Shown here: one piece after another, positions 28,892 through 41,234 of the stretch | Position numbering within the stretch: the stretch's first letter is position 1 | How the letters are laid out: each line of letters begins with the position of its first letter | Source of the DNA: Desulfovibrio piger | Lineage (GTDB): Bacteria > Desulfobacterota > Desulfovibrionia > Desulfovibrionales > Desulfovibrionaceae | Length of the DNA: 64,000 nucleotides | Reading direction: 5' to 3' | Assembly: GCF_900116045.1 (NCBI RefSeq) | Contig: NZ_LT630450.1 | Coordinates: 1,121,001 to 1,185,000 of the forward strand | Notes under the pieces: model-generated | Seen by the model: the letters and a program-made list of their open reading frames with translations, nothing else | Told to the model about the DNA's origin: nothing | Database searches by the model: none | Translations under genes and position numbers: made by a program

Positions 28892-30026
28892 GTCCCTTTT
28901 TGCCCCTTTCATGCGTGAGGCCCTGGCCCTGGCCGAGAACGGCCGCTGGAGCGCCTGCCCCAATCCCACGGTGGGCGCCGTGCTGGTGCGCGACGGCCGG
29001 GTGGTGGCGCGCGGCTGGCACCATGCCGCCGGGCAGCCCCACGCCGAGGTGGAGTGCCTGCGCGACGCGCAGCGTCAGGGCATCGATCCCGCCCAGTGCA
29101 CCCTGGTGGTCACGCTGGAGCCCTGCAACCATTACGGCAAGACCCCGCCCTGCAGCGAAGCCGTGCTGGCCGCGGGCATCCGGCGGGTGGTCATCGGCCT
29201 GCACGATCCCACCCCCAAGGCGGCGGGCGGCGCCGAACGCCTGCGCGCCGCCGGTGTGGACGTCATCGGCCCGGTCTGCGAGCAGGAATGCCGCGACCAG
29301 GTGGCCGACTTCCTGGCCTGGCAGCAGGGCCGCCCCTATGTGATCCTCAAGCTGGCCGCCACCATGGACGGGCGCATCGCCACCCGTACCGGCCACTCCC
29401 GCTGGATCAGCAGCGAGGGGTCGCGCGCCCTGGTGCATCGCCTGCGTGCCGGCATCGGCCGTGCCGGGGGCGCCGTGCTGGTGGGCGGCGGCACCTTCCG
29501 GGCCGACAATCCCTGCCTCACGGCCCGCATCCCCGGCGAGACGGTGGAGCGGCAGCCCCTGGCCTGCGTGCTGACCTCGCGCCTGCCCAATCCGGCGGGC
29601 GACATCCATCTGCTCAAGGAGCGTCCCGGTCAGGCCGTCTTCCTCTGCTCGCCTGCTGCGGCGGCTTCCACGGCGGCCCACGCCCTGCGCCAGATGGGCG
29701 TGCGGGTGCTGGCCCTGGGCCCCGGGCAGCGCGGCTGTCCTGATTTCGCGGCCATGTTCCGCATGCTGTACGAGGACCTGCACTGTCCTTATGTGCTTTG
29801 CGAAGGCGGCGGGCATCTGGCCCTGTCGCTGCTGGAAGCGGGCTTTGCCGACGAATTCCTGCTGCATCTGGCGCCGCGCATCCTGGGCGACAACGAGGCC
29901 GCTCCCCTGTTCGACGGCCGCAGCCCCCTCACCATGGCCGAGGCCCTGGAACTGCGCGTCTGCCGCACCTCCCTGTGTGACGGCGATGTGCACCTGCAGC
30001 TGCGCCCGGCCATTCCTCAGGAGTAG
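28884..30026 (+). CDS. ribD: Bifunctional diaminohydroxyphosphoribosylaminopyrimidine deaminase / 5-amino-6-(5-phosphoribosylamino)uracil reductase
   Basis: 380-aa riboflavin enzyme. The N-terminal deaminase (1-145) has [17 protein letters not shown] and the zinc motif [12 protein letters not shown]. The C-terminal reductase has [23 protein letters not shown], a [10 protein letters not shown]-type NADPH loop and [15 protein letters not shown]. The ATG lies inside the dCMP deaminase gene. ribE begins 3 bases after its stop. Confidence 0.96.
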   Translation: MSESLFAPFMREALALAENGRWSACPNPTVGAVLVRDGRVVARGWHHAAGQPHAEVECLRDAQRQGIDPAQCTLVVTLEPCNHYGKTPPCSEAVLAAGIRRVVIGLHDPTPKAAGGAERLRAAGVDVIGPVCEQECRDQVADFLAWQQGRPYVILKLAATMDGRIATRTGHSRWISSEGSRALVHRLRAGIGRAGGAVLVGGGTFRADNPCLTARIPGETVERQPLACVLTSRLPNPAGDIHLLKERPGQAVFLCSPAAAASTAAHALRQMGVRVLALGPGQRGCPDFAAMFRMLYEDLHCPYVLCEGGGHLALSLLEAGFADEFLLHLAPRILGDNEAAPLFDGRSPLTMAEALELRVCRTSLCDGDVHLQLRPAIPQE

Positions 30027-30029
30027 ACC

Positions 30030-30692
30030 ATGTTTACCGGCATCATCCAGGGACAGGGCGAGATCGTGGGCCTGCGCCGCAGCGGCCAGGAATGCCGCAT
30101 GGACGTGCGCCCCCTCTTCCCCCTGGAAAACATCGTGGACGGGGAATCCATCGCCCACAACGGCGCCTGCCTGTCCGTGGAACGGCACAGCGGCGCCACC
30201 TTCACCGTCTATGCCTCGGGCGAGAGCCTGTCCCGCACTACCCTGGGCGATCTGCGCAAGGGCGACTTGGTCAACCTGGAACGGGCCCTGGCCCTGGGCG
30301 ACCGTCTGGGCGGGCACCTGGTCAGCGGCCATGTGGACTGCGTGGCCACGGTGCGTTCCGTGGAACAGGCCGGCTCCTCCCTGCGCTGCACGCTGGCCTT
30401 CCCGCCGGCCTTCGCGGCGGAAGTCATCGAAAAGGGCTCCGTCACCCTGGACGGCATCAGCCTGACCATCAATGCCTGCGGCAAGGATTTCCTCACCGTC
30501 AACGTCATCCCGGACACCCAGAAACGCACCACCATGCTGCACTGGCGCCCGGGCAGCCGCGTGAACATGGAGACGGACCTCATCGGCAAGTATGTGCGCC
30601 GCATCATGCAGTGCCAGGCCGACGGGCCCGCCGCGCCGCAGAAGAGCAGCGGCATCAACAAGGAATTTTTACTGCAAAACGGTTTTCTTTAG
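30030..30692 (+). CDS. ribE: Riboflavin synthase, alpha chain
   Basis: 220-aa enzyme that dismutates two lumazines to riboflavin. It has the two-barrel duplication: MFTGIIQGQGEIV at the N-terminus and LGGHLVSGHVDCVATV opening the second half (about 90-105), with KGSVTLDGISLTI. The 20-odd C-terminal residues (AAPQKSSGINKEFLLQNGFL) extend a little past the family core. Only 3 bases separate it from ribD. Confidence 0.96.
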   Translation: MFTGIIQGQGEIVGLRRSGQECRMDVRPLFPLENIVDGESIAHNGACLSVERHSGATFTVYASGESLSRTTLGDLRKGDLVNLERALALGDRLGGHLVSGHVDCVATVRSVEQAGSSLRCTLAFPPAFAAEVIEKGSVTLDGISLTINACGKDFLTVNVIPDTQKRTTMLHWRPGSRVNMETDLIGKYVRRIMQCQADGPAAPQKSSGINKEFLLQNGFL

Positions 30693-30701
30693 GAGCAGAC
30701 C

Positions 30702-31172
30702 ATGAGCAATCCCACTACCATCAGCGGCGTGCTTGATGCCAAAGGCCTCAAGATCGCCATCCTGGCCACCCGTTTCAACGATTTCATCGTGGACCGCCTG
30801 ACCGGCGGCGCCCTGGACTATCTGGAACGCCACGGCCTCGATGCCAAGAACATCACCATCGTGCGCATCCCCGGTGCGTTCGAGATGCCCCTGGTCTGCC
30901 AGAAGCTGGCCACCAGCGGCAAGTATGACGGCATCGTGGCCCTGGGCGCCGTGATCCGCGGCGCCACCCCCCACTTCGACTATGTGTGCAGCGAAGCCAG
31001 CAAGGGCATCGCCCAGGTGATGCTGCAGTCCAAGACCCCCATCGGCTTCGGCCTGCTGACCTGCGACAGCATCGAGCAGGCCATCGAACGCGCCGGTTCC
31101 AAAGGCGGCAACAAGGGCGTGGAAGCTGCCGCCGCCATGCTGGAAACCATCCGCGTGCTGGAGCAGCTGTAA
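30702..31172 (+). CDS. ribH: 6,7-dimethyl-8-ribityllumazine synthase
   Basis: 156-aa shell-forming enzyme joining the RibD product to the 4-carbon unit from Rib[55 protein letters not shown] and [12 protein letters not shown] are all conserved. AGGAG precedes the ATG. It directly follows ribE; ribBA, which often stands between them in this lineage, is missing. Confidence 0.97.
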   Translation: MSNPTTISGVLDAKGLKIAILATRFNDFIVDRLTGGALDYLERHGLDAKNITIVRIPGAFEMPLVCQKLATSGKYDGIVALGAVIRGATPHFDYVCSEASKGIAQVMLQSKTPIGFGLLTCDSIEQAIERAGSKGGNKGVEAAAAMLETIRVLEQL

Positions 31173-31175
31173 TCC

Positions 31176-31649
31176 ATGAGCAAGGGTAAATCCGCCAGCC
31201 GCCGGGGCGAACGCGCCCAGGCTTTTCAGGTTCTGTACGGGCTGTCCTTCGCTGACGCCACCTCGCCGGAAGACGTGCGCCGCGCCTTCCTGCAGTCCCC
31301 TGACCATCAGGAGAGCGAAGAGGACGGGCTGCCTTCCGGTTTCGCCTGGGATCTGGTGCAGGGCGTGTGGAGCAGGCGCGACGAACTGGACAAGACCATC
31401 AGCCGCTTCTCGCGCAACTGGCGCGTGGACCGCATGGGCCGCGTGGAGCTGACCCTGCTGCGCCTGGCCATGTACGAGCTGCTGTACCGCCAGGACGTGC
31501 CCGCCAAGGTGGCCATCAACGAGGCCCTGGAGCTGACCCGCCAGTTCGGCGAAGACAATGCCACCAGTTTTGTCAACGGTATTCTGGACGCCGCCGCCAA
31601 GGCTCTGGAAAAGGGTTCCCTCTCCGCCGGAGAGGATTCCACCAACTAA
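31176..31649 (+). CDS. nusB: Transcription antitermination factor NusB
   Basis: 157-aa RNA-binding protein that works with NusE (S10) in rRNA antitermination. The SRRGERAQAFQVLYGLSF start, WRVDRMGRVELTLLRLAMYELLYR and VAINEALELTRQFGEDNATSFVNGILD are family blocks. It starts 3 bases after the ribH stop; ribH-nusB linkage is widespread. Confidence 0.95.
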   Translation: MSKGKSASRRGERAQAFQVLYGLSFADATSPEDVRRAFLQSPDHQESEEDGLPSGFAWDLVQGVWSRRDELDKTISRFSRNWRVDRMGRVELTLLRLAMYELLYRQDVPAKVAINEALELTRQFGEDNATSFVNGILDAAAKALEKGSLSAGEDSTN

Positions 31650-31664
31650 AAGCAGACAAGTACC

Positions 31665-34178
31665 ATGACGCAAGAACGTTACTCCCCGCAGGACATCGAA
31701 CAGAAATGGCAGGAGCGCTGGCAGCAGCAGGATGCCTTTGCCTGCGACCATCACAGCGACAAACCCAAATATTATGTGCTGGAGATGTTCCCCTACCCCT
31801 CGGGCAACATCCACATGGGCCATGTGCGCAACTATTCCATCGGTGACGTGGTGGCCCGCTGCAAGCGCATGCAGGGCTTCAACGTGCTGCACCCCATGGG
31901 CTGGGACGCCTTCGGCCTGCCCGCGGAAAATGCCGCCATCAAGCACAACACCCATCCGGCCAGATGGACCTATGCCAACATAGACAACATGCGCGCGCAG
32001 CTGCGCCGCCTGGGCTATTCCTATGACTGGTCCCGCGAAGTGGCCACCTGCCGTCCCGAATATTACCGCTGGGAGCAGGGCTTCTTCCTGCGCCTGCTGG
32101 AAAAGGGCCTGGTCTACCGCAAGAAGGCGCCCCAGAACTGGTGCCCCTCCTGCCATACCGTGCTGGCCAACGAACAGGTCATCGACGGCCTGTGCTGGCG
32201 CTGTGACAGCCATGTGGAGCAGAAGGACCTGACCCAGTGGTTCCTGCGCATCACCGCCTACGGTGACGAACTGCTGCAGGACCTGCAGAAGCTGGAAGGC
32301 GGCTGGCCCGACCGCGTGCTCTCCATGCAGCGCAACTGGATCGGCAAGTCCACCGGCGCGGCCGTGCGCTTCGGCCTGCCCGCCCCCCTGGACGGCGTCG
32401 ACCATCTGGAGGTCTTCACCACCCGTCCCGACACCGTGTTCGGCGTGACCTTCCTGACCCTGGCCCCCGAGCATCCGCTGGTGGAAAAGCTCATCGAAGG
32501 CTACGAAAAGGCCGACGAAGTGCGCGCCTTCGTGACCCGCATCCGCAACATGGACCGTCTGGAGCGCCAGTCCGACAATCTGGAAAAAGAAGGCATCTTC
32601 ACCGGCGCCTATGTGACCCATCCCTTCACCGGCCGGCAGGTGCCCGTGTGGCTGGGCAACTTCGTCCTGGCCGACTACGGTACCGGCGCCGTCATGGGCG
32701 TGCCCGCCCACGACCAGCGCGACTTCGAATTCGCCCGCAAGTACGGCCTGCCCGTCAAGGTGGTCATCAGCCCCGAAGGCCAGGTCCTCGACCCCGCCAG
32801 CATGGAGGCCGCCTTCACCGCCGAAGGCGTGATGGTCAACTCCGGCGATTTCGACGGCATGCCCAACACCGACGGCAAGAAGGCCGTGGCCGAACGCCTG
32901 GAGAAGGAAGGCAAGGGCAAGGCCACCACGCAGTTCCGCCTGCGTGACTGGAACATCTCGCGCCAGCGGTACTGGGGCGCCCCCATCCCGGTCATCTACT
33001 GCGAAAAGTGCGGCGTGGTGCCCGAGAAGGAAGAGAACCTGCCCGTGCTCCTGCCCCTGGATGCCCATGTGCGCGAGGACGGCCGCTCCCCCCTGCCCGA
33101 GACCGATTCCTTCGTGCGCTGCACCTGCCCCGTCTGCGGCGGCGAGGCCCGTCGCGAGACCGATACCCTGGACACCTTCGTGGAGTCCTCCTGGTACTTC
33201 GCCCGCTACACCGCCGCCCGCAACACCGCGAGCGCCTTCGATATGGACGCCCTCAAGTACTGGCTGCCCGTGGACCAGTACATCGGCGGTGTGGAACACG
33301 CCATCCTGCACCTGCTCTACGCCCGCTTCTTCACCAAGGTCCTGCGCGACCTGGGCTTCTACCCCGAAGGTCTGGACGAGCCCTTCACCAACCTGCTCAC
33401 CCAGGGCATGGTGCTCAAGGACGGCAGCAAGATGTCCAAGTCCAAGGGCAACGTGGTGGACCCCACGGCCATGATCGCCAAGTACGGAGCGGACACCGTG
33501 CGCCTGTTCTGTCTCTTCGCCGCGCCGCCGGAGCGTGACTTCGACTGGTCCGACAGCGGCATCGAAGGCTCCTCCCGCTTCCTGCACCGCGTCTGGCGCC
33601 TGTTCATGGACGAGGCCGGACGCCTGTCCGCGGTCAAGGCCTGCGGCGCCGGCGCCGGCGACGTGACCACGCCCGAAGCCCGCGACCTGCGCCGTCGCGA
33701 ACACCTGACGGTCAGGAAGGTCACCGAGGACATGGGCAACCGCTTCCAGTTCAACACCGCCATCTCCGCGGTCATGGAACTGGTCAACGCCATGTACCTG
33801 TCCCGCGAGAAGCTGGGCAAGAGCGACGCCGAGAACCGCGTCTTCTCTTCGGCCATGGCCACGGTGCTGACCCTGCTCTCGCCCATCACCCCGCATCTGT
33901 GCGAGGAACTGTGGCAGCGCATGGGGCACACCTCCTCCCTGCAGGAAGAAGCCTGGCCCGTATGCGAGGAAAGCGCCCTGGTGCAGGATACCGTCACCAT
34001 CGCCCTGCAGGTCAACGGCAAGCTGCGCGGCACCATCGAAGTGCCCGCCGGTGCCGACAAGGCCCGGATGGAAGAAGTGGCCCTGGCCGACGCCGCCGTG
34101 CAGCGCCACACCAGCGGCCTGACCATCCGCAAGGTCGTGGTGGTGCCCGGCAAGCTGGTCAACGTGGTGGCCAACTAG
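31665..34178 (+). CDS. leuS: Leucyl-tRNA synthetase
   Basis: 837-aa class I synthetase. HIGH motif variant [10 protein letters not shown] (about 44-53) and KMSKSKGN (589-596) are intact. The CP1 editing domain carries [13 protein letters not shown] (about 250-262) and the [17 protein letters not shown] region (about 337-353). The zinc-like CPSCHTVL...CWRCDSH pair (about 162-185) is present. nusB lies 15 bases upstream. Confidence 0.97.
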   Translation: MTQERYSPQDIEQKWQERWQQQDAFACDHHSDKPKYYVLEMFPYPSGNIHMGHVRNYSIGDVVARCKRMQGFNVLHPMGWDAFGLPAENAAIKHNTHPARWTYANIDNMRAQLRRLGYSYDWSREVATCRPEYYRWEQGFFLRLLEKGLVYRKKAPQNWCPSCHTVLANEQVIDGLCWRCDSHVEQKDLTQWFLRITAYGDELLQDLQKLEGGWPDRVLSMQRNWIGKSTGAAVRFGLPAPLDGVDHLEVFTTRPDTVFGVTFLTLAPEHPLVEKLIEGYEKADEVRAFVTRIRNMDRLERQSDNLEKEGIFTGAYVTHPFTGRQVPVWLGNFVLADYGTGAVMGVPAHDQRDFEFARKYGLPVKVVISPEGQVLDPASMEAAFTAEGVMVNSGDFDGMPNTDGKKAVAERLEKEGKGKATTQFRLRDWNISRQRYWGAPIPVIYCEKCGVVPEKEENLPVLLPLDAHVREDGRSPLPETDSFVRCTCPVCGGEARRETDTLDTFVESSWYFARYTAARNTASAFDMDALKYWLPVDQYIGGVEHAILHLLYARFFTKVLRDLGFYPEGLDEPFTNLLTQGMVLKDGSKMSKSKGNVVDPTAMIAKYGADTVRLFCLFAAPPERDFDWSDSGIEGSSRFLHRVWRLFMDEAGRLSAVKACGAGAGDVTTPEARDLRRREHLTVRKVTEDMGNRFQFNTAISAVMELVNAMYLSREKLGKSDAENRVFSSAMATVLTLLSPITPHLCEELWQRMGHTSSLQEEAWPVCEESALVQDTVTIALQVNGKLRGTIEVPAGADKARMEEVALADAAVQRHTSGLTIRKVVVVPGKLVNVVAN

Positions 34179-34214
34179 CCCGCAGGGAGCCCCGCTCCAC
34201 CCCATGAACCCAAC

Positions 34215-34267
34215 CGTTGCGGGGGAAGAAGGCCCGGACATGCCGTCCGCCTTTTTTCCCCGCAACG
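34215..34267 (+). terminator. Nested hairpin terminator after leuS
   Basis: Inner stem CGGAC/GTCCG with GGC/GCC and six T residues is enclosed by an outer CGTTGCGGGG/CCCCGCAACG stem. Confidence 0.65.
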
Positions 34268-34298
34268 TCGTTTTTCCCTCCCGAACCCAGGACGTACC

Positions 34299-35285
34299 AT
34301 GCCCAGACCCGGTTTTTCCTTTCTCGTCTGCCCGGACAGCCGCCTTTTGCAGGCCCGTCTGGAAGCCCTCGTGAGCGCCCAGGGCGGCAGCAGCCGCTGG
34401 GAACGGCACGTCCACTGGGGGGACGAGGAGCCCTCCCCGCGCTTCTGGGAACAGCTCACCCTCCAGGGCCTGTTCGGCACGCCGCGCCTGCTGGTGGTGC
34501 GGCAGGCCCATCTCTGGCCCGCCGCGGTATGGAAAAAGATCTCCGCCGCCCTGGCCCGGCCCTCGGAACAGTGCTGGCCCTTCTTCTGTCTGGAAGTGCC
34601 CTGGGAAAAAGGCCAGCCCAAGATCCCGGCCCACATCGCCAAGCTGCGCTGCCTGGGCTTTGCCGACCAGCAGGGCTGGATCTGGCGCAGCGAAGGCCTG
34701 AGCGAGCGCAGCCTCAAGAAATATGTCCGCGACCGGGCCCAGGCCCTGGGCATCCCTTTCGAGGCCGACGCCTTCGAACAGTTCTGCACCTCCGTGCCCC
34801 CCGATGCCCAGGCCGTGGAGAACGAGCTGGAAAAACTCCTGCTCCTGCGTCCGGCGGCTGACGGGCAGGCCATGCCCTGGTCCGTCACCACGGACATGCT
34901 GGCCACCAGTTCCTGGGCCCCGGAATGCAACATCTTCGCCTGCATCCGCCATATGGAAGCCGGCAACCTGGCCGCTGTCTGGAAAGAGCTGGCCCGGGGC
35001 CGCAAGGACGTGGAAGGCCTGCTCTTCCCCCTGCTCTCCCTGCTGGCCCGCGAGTTCCGCCAGCTCTGGCAAGCCTGCGCGGGCGAGAAGGTCCGCTTCC
35101 ATCCCTCCGAGGCCAGTGCCAAGCAGCAGCTGGCCCGCCGTCTGGGCCCCGCCGCCCTGGCCCGCTGCCTGGGCATGGTCATGGACGCCGAACTGGCCGT
35201 CAAGAGCGGCCGCTGCACGCCTGAACAAAGCCTGGACAAGCTGGCCACCGATCTTGTGGCCCTCTTCGCCGCTGCCCGGCGCTAG
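34299..35285 (+). CDS. holA: DNA polymerase III delta subunit
   Basis: 328 aa, the clamp-loader subunit that opens the beta clamp. The family is divergent. The evidence is overall layout: N-terminal domain with GLFGTPRLLVVRQAHLW, a middle part with SLKKYVRDRAQALGIPFEADAFEQFC and ENELEKLLLL, and the C-terminal helical domain with NIFACIRHMEAGNLAAVWKEL and LLFPLLSLLAREFRQLWQA. Its position after leuS is the usual one. lptE, often found between leuS and holA in other proteobacteria, is not here. Confidence 0.82.
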   Translation: MPRPGFSFLVCPDSRLLQARLEALVSAQGGSSRWERHVHWGDEEPSPRFWEQLTLQGLFGTPRLLVVRQAHLWPAAVWKKISAALARPSEQCWPFFCLEVPWEKGQPKIPAHIAKLRCLGFADQQGWIWRSEGLSERSLKKYVRDRAQALGIPFEADAFEQFCTSVPPDAQAVENELEKLLLLRPAADGQAMPWSVTTDMLATSSWAPECNIFACIRHMEAGNLAAVWKELARGRKDVEGLLFPLLSLLAREFRQLWQACAGEKVRFHPSEASAKQQLARRLGPAALARCLGMVMDAELAVKSGRCTPEQSLDKLATDLVALFAAARR

Positions 35286-35827
35286 ATTTTTTTGGGGAAC
35301 CCGCTGATTTTTTTGGGGGGGGAAGGGCCCCCTTCCGCTGTCGATGCCGCAGGTCTCCTGTGGCGCCGGCGGGCGCGGCCTGCGGCGCTTTTTTGGGGGA
35401 AGGGACCCCCATCCTCCCCCAAACGCGCTTTCTTCTGAAAAATTTTTGCATGACGGTCAGACCTTCGGCTCAAAAGGGCCGTGTCTTCCAGAAAAGCATG
35501 AGACACGGCTGGCCCCAATTCTCCAACCATGCTTTATGCTAACAAATCGTCGATAACGGTCATGGAACTCTCTGCCACAGTGGGGAAAGGACTGCATCAT
35601 CAGCTCGTTCGACCTTATGACTGTCACGAAGCCAGAGAGGGCGCTGGGGAAGGGGGAGTTTGAGGGGGACCCCCTCTCGCGCCAGCAGCGACCGAAGGCG
35701 GCCGCAGGCCGTGCCCGTTGGCGACGAAGGAGCTTTACGGGCATCGACAGCAGAGATGAGGGGTTCCCCCCAAAAGATACCCTCCCCCCCTTGCGCTTGC
35801 CAAAATGCATCTTACTTTATGACCGCA
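35286..35827. other. Repeat-rich intergenic region between holA and radC
   Basis: 540 bases. G/T and G/C tracts (35288-35320, 35391-35420, 35643-35680, 35756-35795) surround a lower-GC core at about 35430-35640. A 9-bp hairpin GCCGTGTCT/AGACACGGC stands at about 35483-35512. The tracts belong to the same family as the repeat at 18037. No credible gene is seen; a leftward frame across the core (35457-35810) has no ribosome site or family match. Confidence 0.6.
35650..35683 (-). repeat. Inverted copy of the pyrimidine-tract repeat
   Basis: The 17 bases at 35652-35668 are the exact reverse complement of 18074-18090. They are followed by a GAGGGG/CCCCTC hairpin. Confidence 0.65.
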
Positions 35828-36511
35828 ATGCCCGTATCCTCTGCCTCTCCCCATAGCGGCCACCGCAGCCGCCTGCGTCAGCGACTGGCTCGCGAGCCTC
35901 TGGCTGTGGCCGATTATGAGGTCCTGGAACTGTTGCTGGGCTACGGACAGCCGCGCAAGGATACCAAGCCGCTGGCCCGGGAACTGCTGCTGCGTTTCCA
36001 CAATATCCGCGGCGTGCTGGACGCGCCGCCGGAACAGCTGCTGGCCGTGCCGGGCTTCGGCCCCGGTCTGCTCTCCCTGTGGCAGGTGCTGCGCGAAGTG
36101 CTGGCCCGCCATGCGGCTGCCCCCCTGCTGCAGGGGGTGGAAATGGCGACGCCCCAGGCCGTGGCCGAAATGGCCCGGGCCCGTCTGGCCGGCAGCCAGC
36201 AGGAAGAATGCTGGCTGGCCATGGTCAATGCGGGCAACCGCCTCGTGGCCTGGGAACGCCTGCGCCAGGGCAATGTGGAAAGTGTCCCCCTGCTGCCCCG
36301 TGACGTGCTGGAACCCGCCCTGCGCTACAAGGCCAGCGGCATCATCCTGGTGCACAACCATCCGGGCGGCCAGACGCGGCCCTCCCGTCCCGACCTCGTC
36401 TTCACCAATACCGTGCGGGAGCTGGCCGTCAACATGGGGCTGCGCTTTCTGGACCATGTGATCGTCACCGACAATGGCTGCTACAGCATCTGCCAGTGCA
36501 GACATCTGTAG
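35828..36511 (+). CDS. radC: RadC family JAB/MPN-domain protein
   Basis: 227 aa. The N-terminal helix-hairpin-helix part has HRSRLRQRLA and LAVPGFGPGLLSLW. The C-terminal MPN/JAMM domain has the metal motif in ILVHNHPGGQTRPSRPD (H, H, D). RadC was named for DNA repair, but its role is unsettled. Two in-frame ATGs (35819 and 35828) are possible and neither has a ribosome site; the second gives the usual short lead-in. lon follows 17 bases later. Confidence 0.9.
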   Translation: MPVSSASPHSGHRSRLRQRLAREPLAVADYEVLELLLGYGQPRKDTKPLARELLLRFHNIRGVLDAPPEQLLAVPGFGPGLLSLWQVLREVLARHAAAPLLQGVEMATPQAVAEMARARLAGSQQEECWLAMVNAGNRLVAWERLRQGNVESVPLLPRDVLEPALRYKASGIILVHNHPGGQTRPSRPDLVFTNTVRELAVNMGLRFLDHVIVTDNGCYSICQCRHL

Positions 36512-36528
36512 GCAGTCCGGGAGTATAT

Positions 36529-39036
<2,508 letters not shown>

Positions 39037-39070
39037 CGCCGCTGCCGCCCCGGAAGGTGGAGACGCGGAC

Positions 39071-39107
39071 GGCCCGGGGCGACAAGGCGTTGCCCCGGGC
39101 CTTTTTT
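39071..39107 (+). terminator. Intrinsic terminator of lon
   Basis: GGCCCGGGGC and GCCCCGGGCC form a 10-bp stem, 11-base loop, then six T residues. Confidence 0.9.
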
Positions 39108-39137
39108 GTGTTGCCCAGCCGCGCAGAGGACAAGGAT

Positions 39138-39986
39138 ATGACCCTTCAGGAACTGCTGACCCCGCTGATCCGTGACCTGCAGGCCGCAGGTACGGACGCT
39201 CCCGCGCTGGAGGCCCGCCTGCTGGCAGGCCATGTGCTGCGCCTGGACCGCATCGGCCTGATGCTGGCCATACCCGCCCCTGTGGCGGAGGACGCGGCCG
39301 CCGCCATCCGCGGCCTGACCGCCCGCCGCTGTACCGGAGAACCGCTGGCCCACATCACGGGGCGGCGCGAATTCTTCGGCCGGGACTTCGAGGTCAGCCC
39401 GCAGACCCTCATCCCCCGGCCGGAGACCGAACTGCTGCTGGAGATCGTGCTGCGGGAATGCGCAGGCCCCGGGGAGGTGCGCTTTGCGGATCTGGGCACG
39501 GGCACGGGCTGCATCGGCATCACGCTGGCCCTGGAGCTGCCGCACAGCCGGGGCCTGCTGCTGGAATACAGTGCCGGGGCCCTGCCCGTGGCGGCCCGCA
39601 ACATCCGCAGCCTGCACGCCGCGGACCGTCTGGCCCTGGTGCGGGGGGACATGTTCATGCCGCCGCTCATGCCGCGCGGGCTGGACGTGCTGGTCAGCAA
39701 CCCGCCCTACATCGCCGCCGCGGAAGAAGGCGAGGTCATGGCGGAAGTCCTGCGCCACGAACCGCACAGCGCGCTCTTTTCCGGGCAGGACGGTCTGCGG
39801 CACCTGCGGGCCGTCATCCGCGCCGGGCGGCAGGCCCTGAAACCGGGCGGCCTCATCGTCATGGAACACGGCTACCGCCAGGGCGGGGCCGTGCGCCGCC
39901 TGCTGGCGGAAGCCGGTTACCGTGCGCCCCGCACCGAGCAGGATCTGGCCGGGCTGGACCGCTGCACCTGGGCCCGCCGGGCCTGA
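39138..39986 (+). CDS. prmC: Peptide chain release factor N5-glutamine methyltransferase
   Basis: 282-aa SAM enzyme that methylates the Gln of the GGQ motif in RF1/RF2. GEPLAHITGRREFFGRDFEV (67-86) and LIPRPETELLLE are the family lead. The SAM loop is FADLGTGTGCIGI (116-128) and the catalytic NPPY is 188-191. AGGACAAGGAT lies before the ATG at 39138. prfA is not adjacent. The gene stands alone between lon and an unknown protein. Confidence 0.95.
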   Translation: MTLQELLTPLIRDLQAAGTDAPALEARLLAGHVLRLDRIGLMLAIPAPVAEDAAAAIRGLTARRCTGEPLAHITGRREFFGRDFEVSPQTLIPRPETELLLEIVLRECAGPGEVRFADLGTGTGCIGITLALELPHSRGLLLEYSAGALPVAARNIRSLHAADRLALVRGDMFMPPLMPRGLDVLVSNPPYIAAAEEGEVMAEVLRHEPHSALFSGQDGLRHLRAVIRAGRQALKPGGLIVMEHGYRQGGAVRRLLAEAGYRAPRTEQDLAGLDRCTWARRA

Positions 39987-40322
39987 TCCGCCGGGAGGAA
40001 AATCCGTAAGGGCGGCGGACGCCCTGTCGGTTCGCACCGGCGGGAACGGCCCGGGGGCTGCCTTCCGCTCCCCCTGCGGCACACGCCATCGTGGACGCGG
40101 ACAGGCCCTGCGATCTGTGCCGCCCGTGAGCTGCGTCCATCTTTATAACATTTTTCCACCTCCGCTCCCCGCAGCGGCCTGTACGGGAAGGACGGGACCA
40201 GCCTTCCGTCCCGCCGCATATTCCGCCGGGCACGCCGCACGCCCCAAGGCCGGACACGGGCGAAAAAATTCCCTTCTTCCCGGCTAGGCCCGGAAGACAC
40301 TCTTTGCTATAGCAAGGCAACG
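39987..40322. other. Intergenic region with no recognised element
   Basis: 336 bases. The only structure noted is a 12-bp dyad TTGCTATAGCAA at about 40303-40314, just ahead of the next gene and overlapping a possible TATAGC -10 box. Confidence 0.5.
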
Positions 40323-40796
40323 GTGTTCGTCATGGGAAGATACGCAGACCCCACGGAAAAAGCCATCCGCTGCCCGCTCAAGGGGCATCAGCGGCCCCTG
40401 CTGGCCTGTCTGGCCTGCCGGCATTTCCCCTGTCGCGCCATGACGGAAGAACGGCTGGCCCTGCTGCGCACGTCGCCCTTTGTCCAGCTGGACACGAAAA
40501 ACTCCAAACTGCTGCCACGGAGGCACGTCATGTATATTTTCAGGATGACTTCTGGAGAACTGCGGGACGCTCCCGACGATTTCAGCCCCGATGCCCCGGA
40601 TTTCGACCAGCTGGCCGATGTGGAAGAAGTGCTGGTCATCGGCAAGGTGCTGGTCAAGCAGCTGCGCCTGGTGGCCAAGCCCCGGGAGGAGCGCGACCGC
40701 ATCCGCGAACAGCTCTCCACGCCCGACCTGCCCGAGGAAGTGGAAGAAGAAAAGCCCCGCCGCAGACGCCGCAGCAGCGTCCGTGACGAGGACTGA
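40323..40796 (+). CDS. Uncharacterised Cys-containing acidic-tail protein
   Basis: 157 aa, family not recognised. The N-terminal part has four closely spaced Cys plus His (CPLKGHQRP, then CLACRHFPC, residues 17-37), which could bind zinc or an Fe-S cluster. The middle (DQLADVEEVLVIGKVLVKQLRLVAKP) is helical. The end is strongly charged (EEVEEEKPRRRRRSSVRDED). GTG at 40323 has AAGG six bases upstream; an ATG at 40332 is the alternative. Codon use resembles neighbours. A weak terminator follows. Confidence 0.65.
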   Translation: MFVMGRYADPTEKAIRCPLKGHQRPLLACLACRHFPCRAMTEERLALLRTSPFVQLDTKNSKLLPRRHVMYIFRMTSGELRDAPDDFSPDAPDFDQLADVEEVLVIGKVLVKQLRLVAKPREERDRIREQLSTPDLPEEVEEEKPRRRRRSSVRDED

Positions 40797-40803
40797 TGCC
40801 TTT

Positions 40804-40835
40804 GGGGGACGGCCATCCGCGCGGTCCCTTTTTTG
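40804..40835 (+). terminator. Probable terminator after the Cys-containing protein
   Basis: GGGAC/GTCCC short stem with GC/GC extension past a mismatch, followed by six T residues. Confidence 0.45.
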
Positions 40836-41132
40836 TTTTCCCCTTCCGGGGCCGGATCCCTGCCCCTTCCGGCGTCATTGCCTGGCGCGGGGCTGCGCTG
40901 CCCTGCCTGCCCTTCCGCTCCGGCCATGTCTTTTTTGCGGCGCCCGCCGCCGCTGCTCCCGCCCCGTATCGCCCGCCCTCTCCGTGCGCGCTGCGCCCTG
41001 CCCCTGACGGGCGGGCACATCCTCCTCTGCCGCCTGGCCGTCCCGCCCTCCCCCTGCCTGACCGGCAGGCGGCGGGTATCGGTGACAGCGGCCCGCCGGG
41101 AGTTGAGAAATCCTTCCCAATCAATTCCGGCA

Positions 41133-41161
41133 TGGACATTTTTCCCGTTACGATTTAATGT
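41133..41161 (+). promoter_or_regulatory. Candidate promoter of the AGCS transporter
   Basis: TGGACA, 17 bases, TAATGT; alternatively TTTAAT at 15 bases. It lies in a locally AT-rich patch. Confidence 0.4.
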
Positions 41162-41202
41162 CATAGATGCATGGATAAATTGCCGACAACCATGACGGGG
41201 AA

Positions 41203-41224
41203 GGTACGGCGGCGCCGCCGTACC
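41203..41224. promoter_or_regulatory. 22-bp perfect palindrome in the AGCS leader
   Basis: Arms GGTACGGCGGC and GCCGCCGTACC meet without a loop, 42 bases after the proposed -10. It could be an operator or, in RNA, part of a folded leader. Confidence 0.6.
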
Positions 41225-41234
41225 GGACAGGCGG

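Noticed and set aside
30669-35228. Leftward 1519-codon open frame opposite ribE to holA, and similar long frames opposite pyrF-recJ (13206-16775) and lon (36481-38943)
   Set aside because: Same shadow effect: all lie over well-identified genes on the other strand and none resembles a protein family.
35457-35810. Leftward 117-codon frame in the holA-radC gap that looked like a degraded transposase
   Set aside because: No catalytic motif, inverted-repeat ends or ribosome site could be seen; kept only as an unexplained low-GC region.
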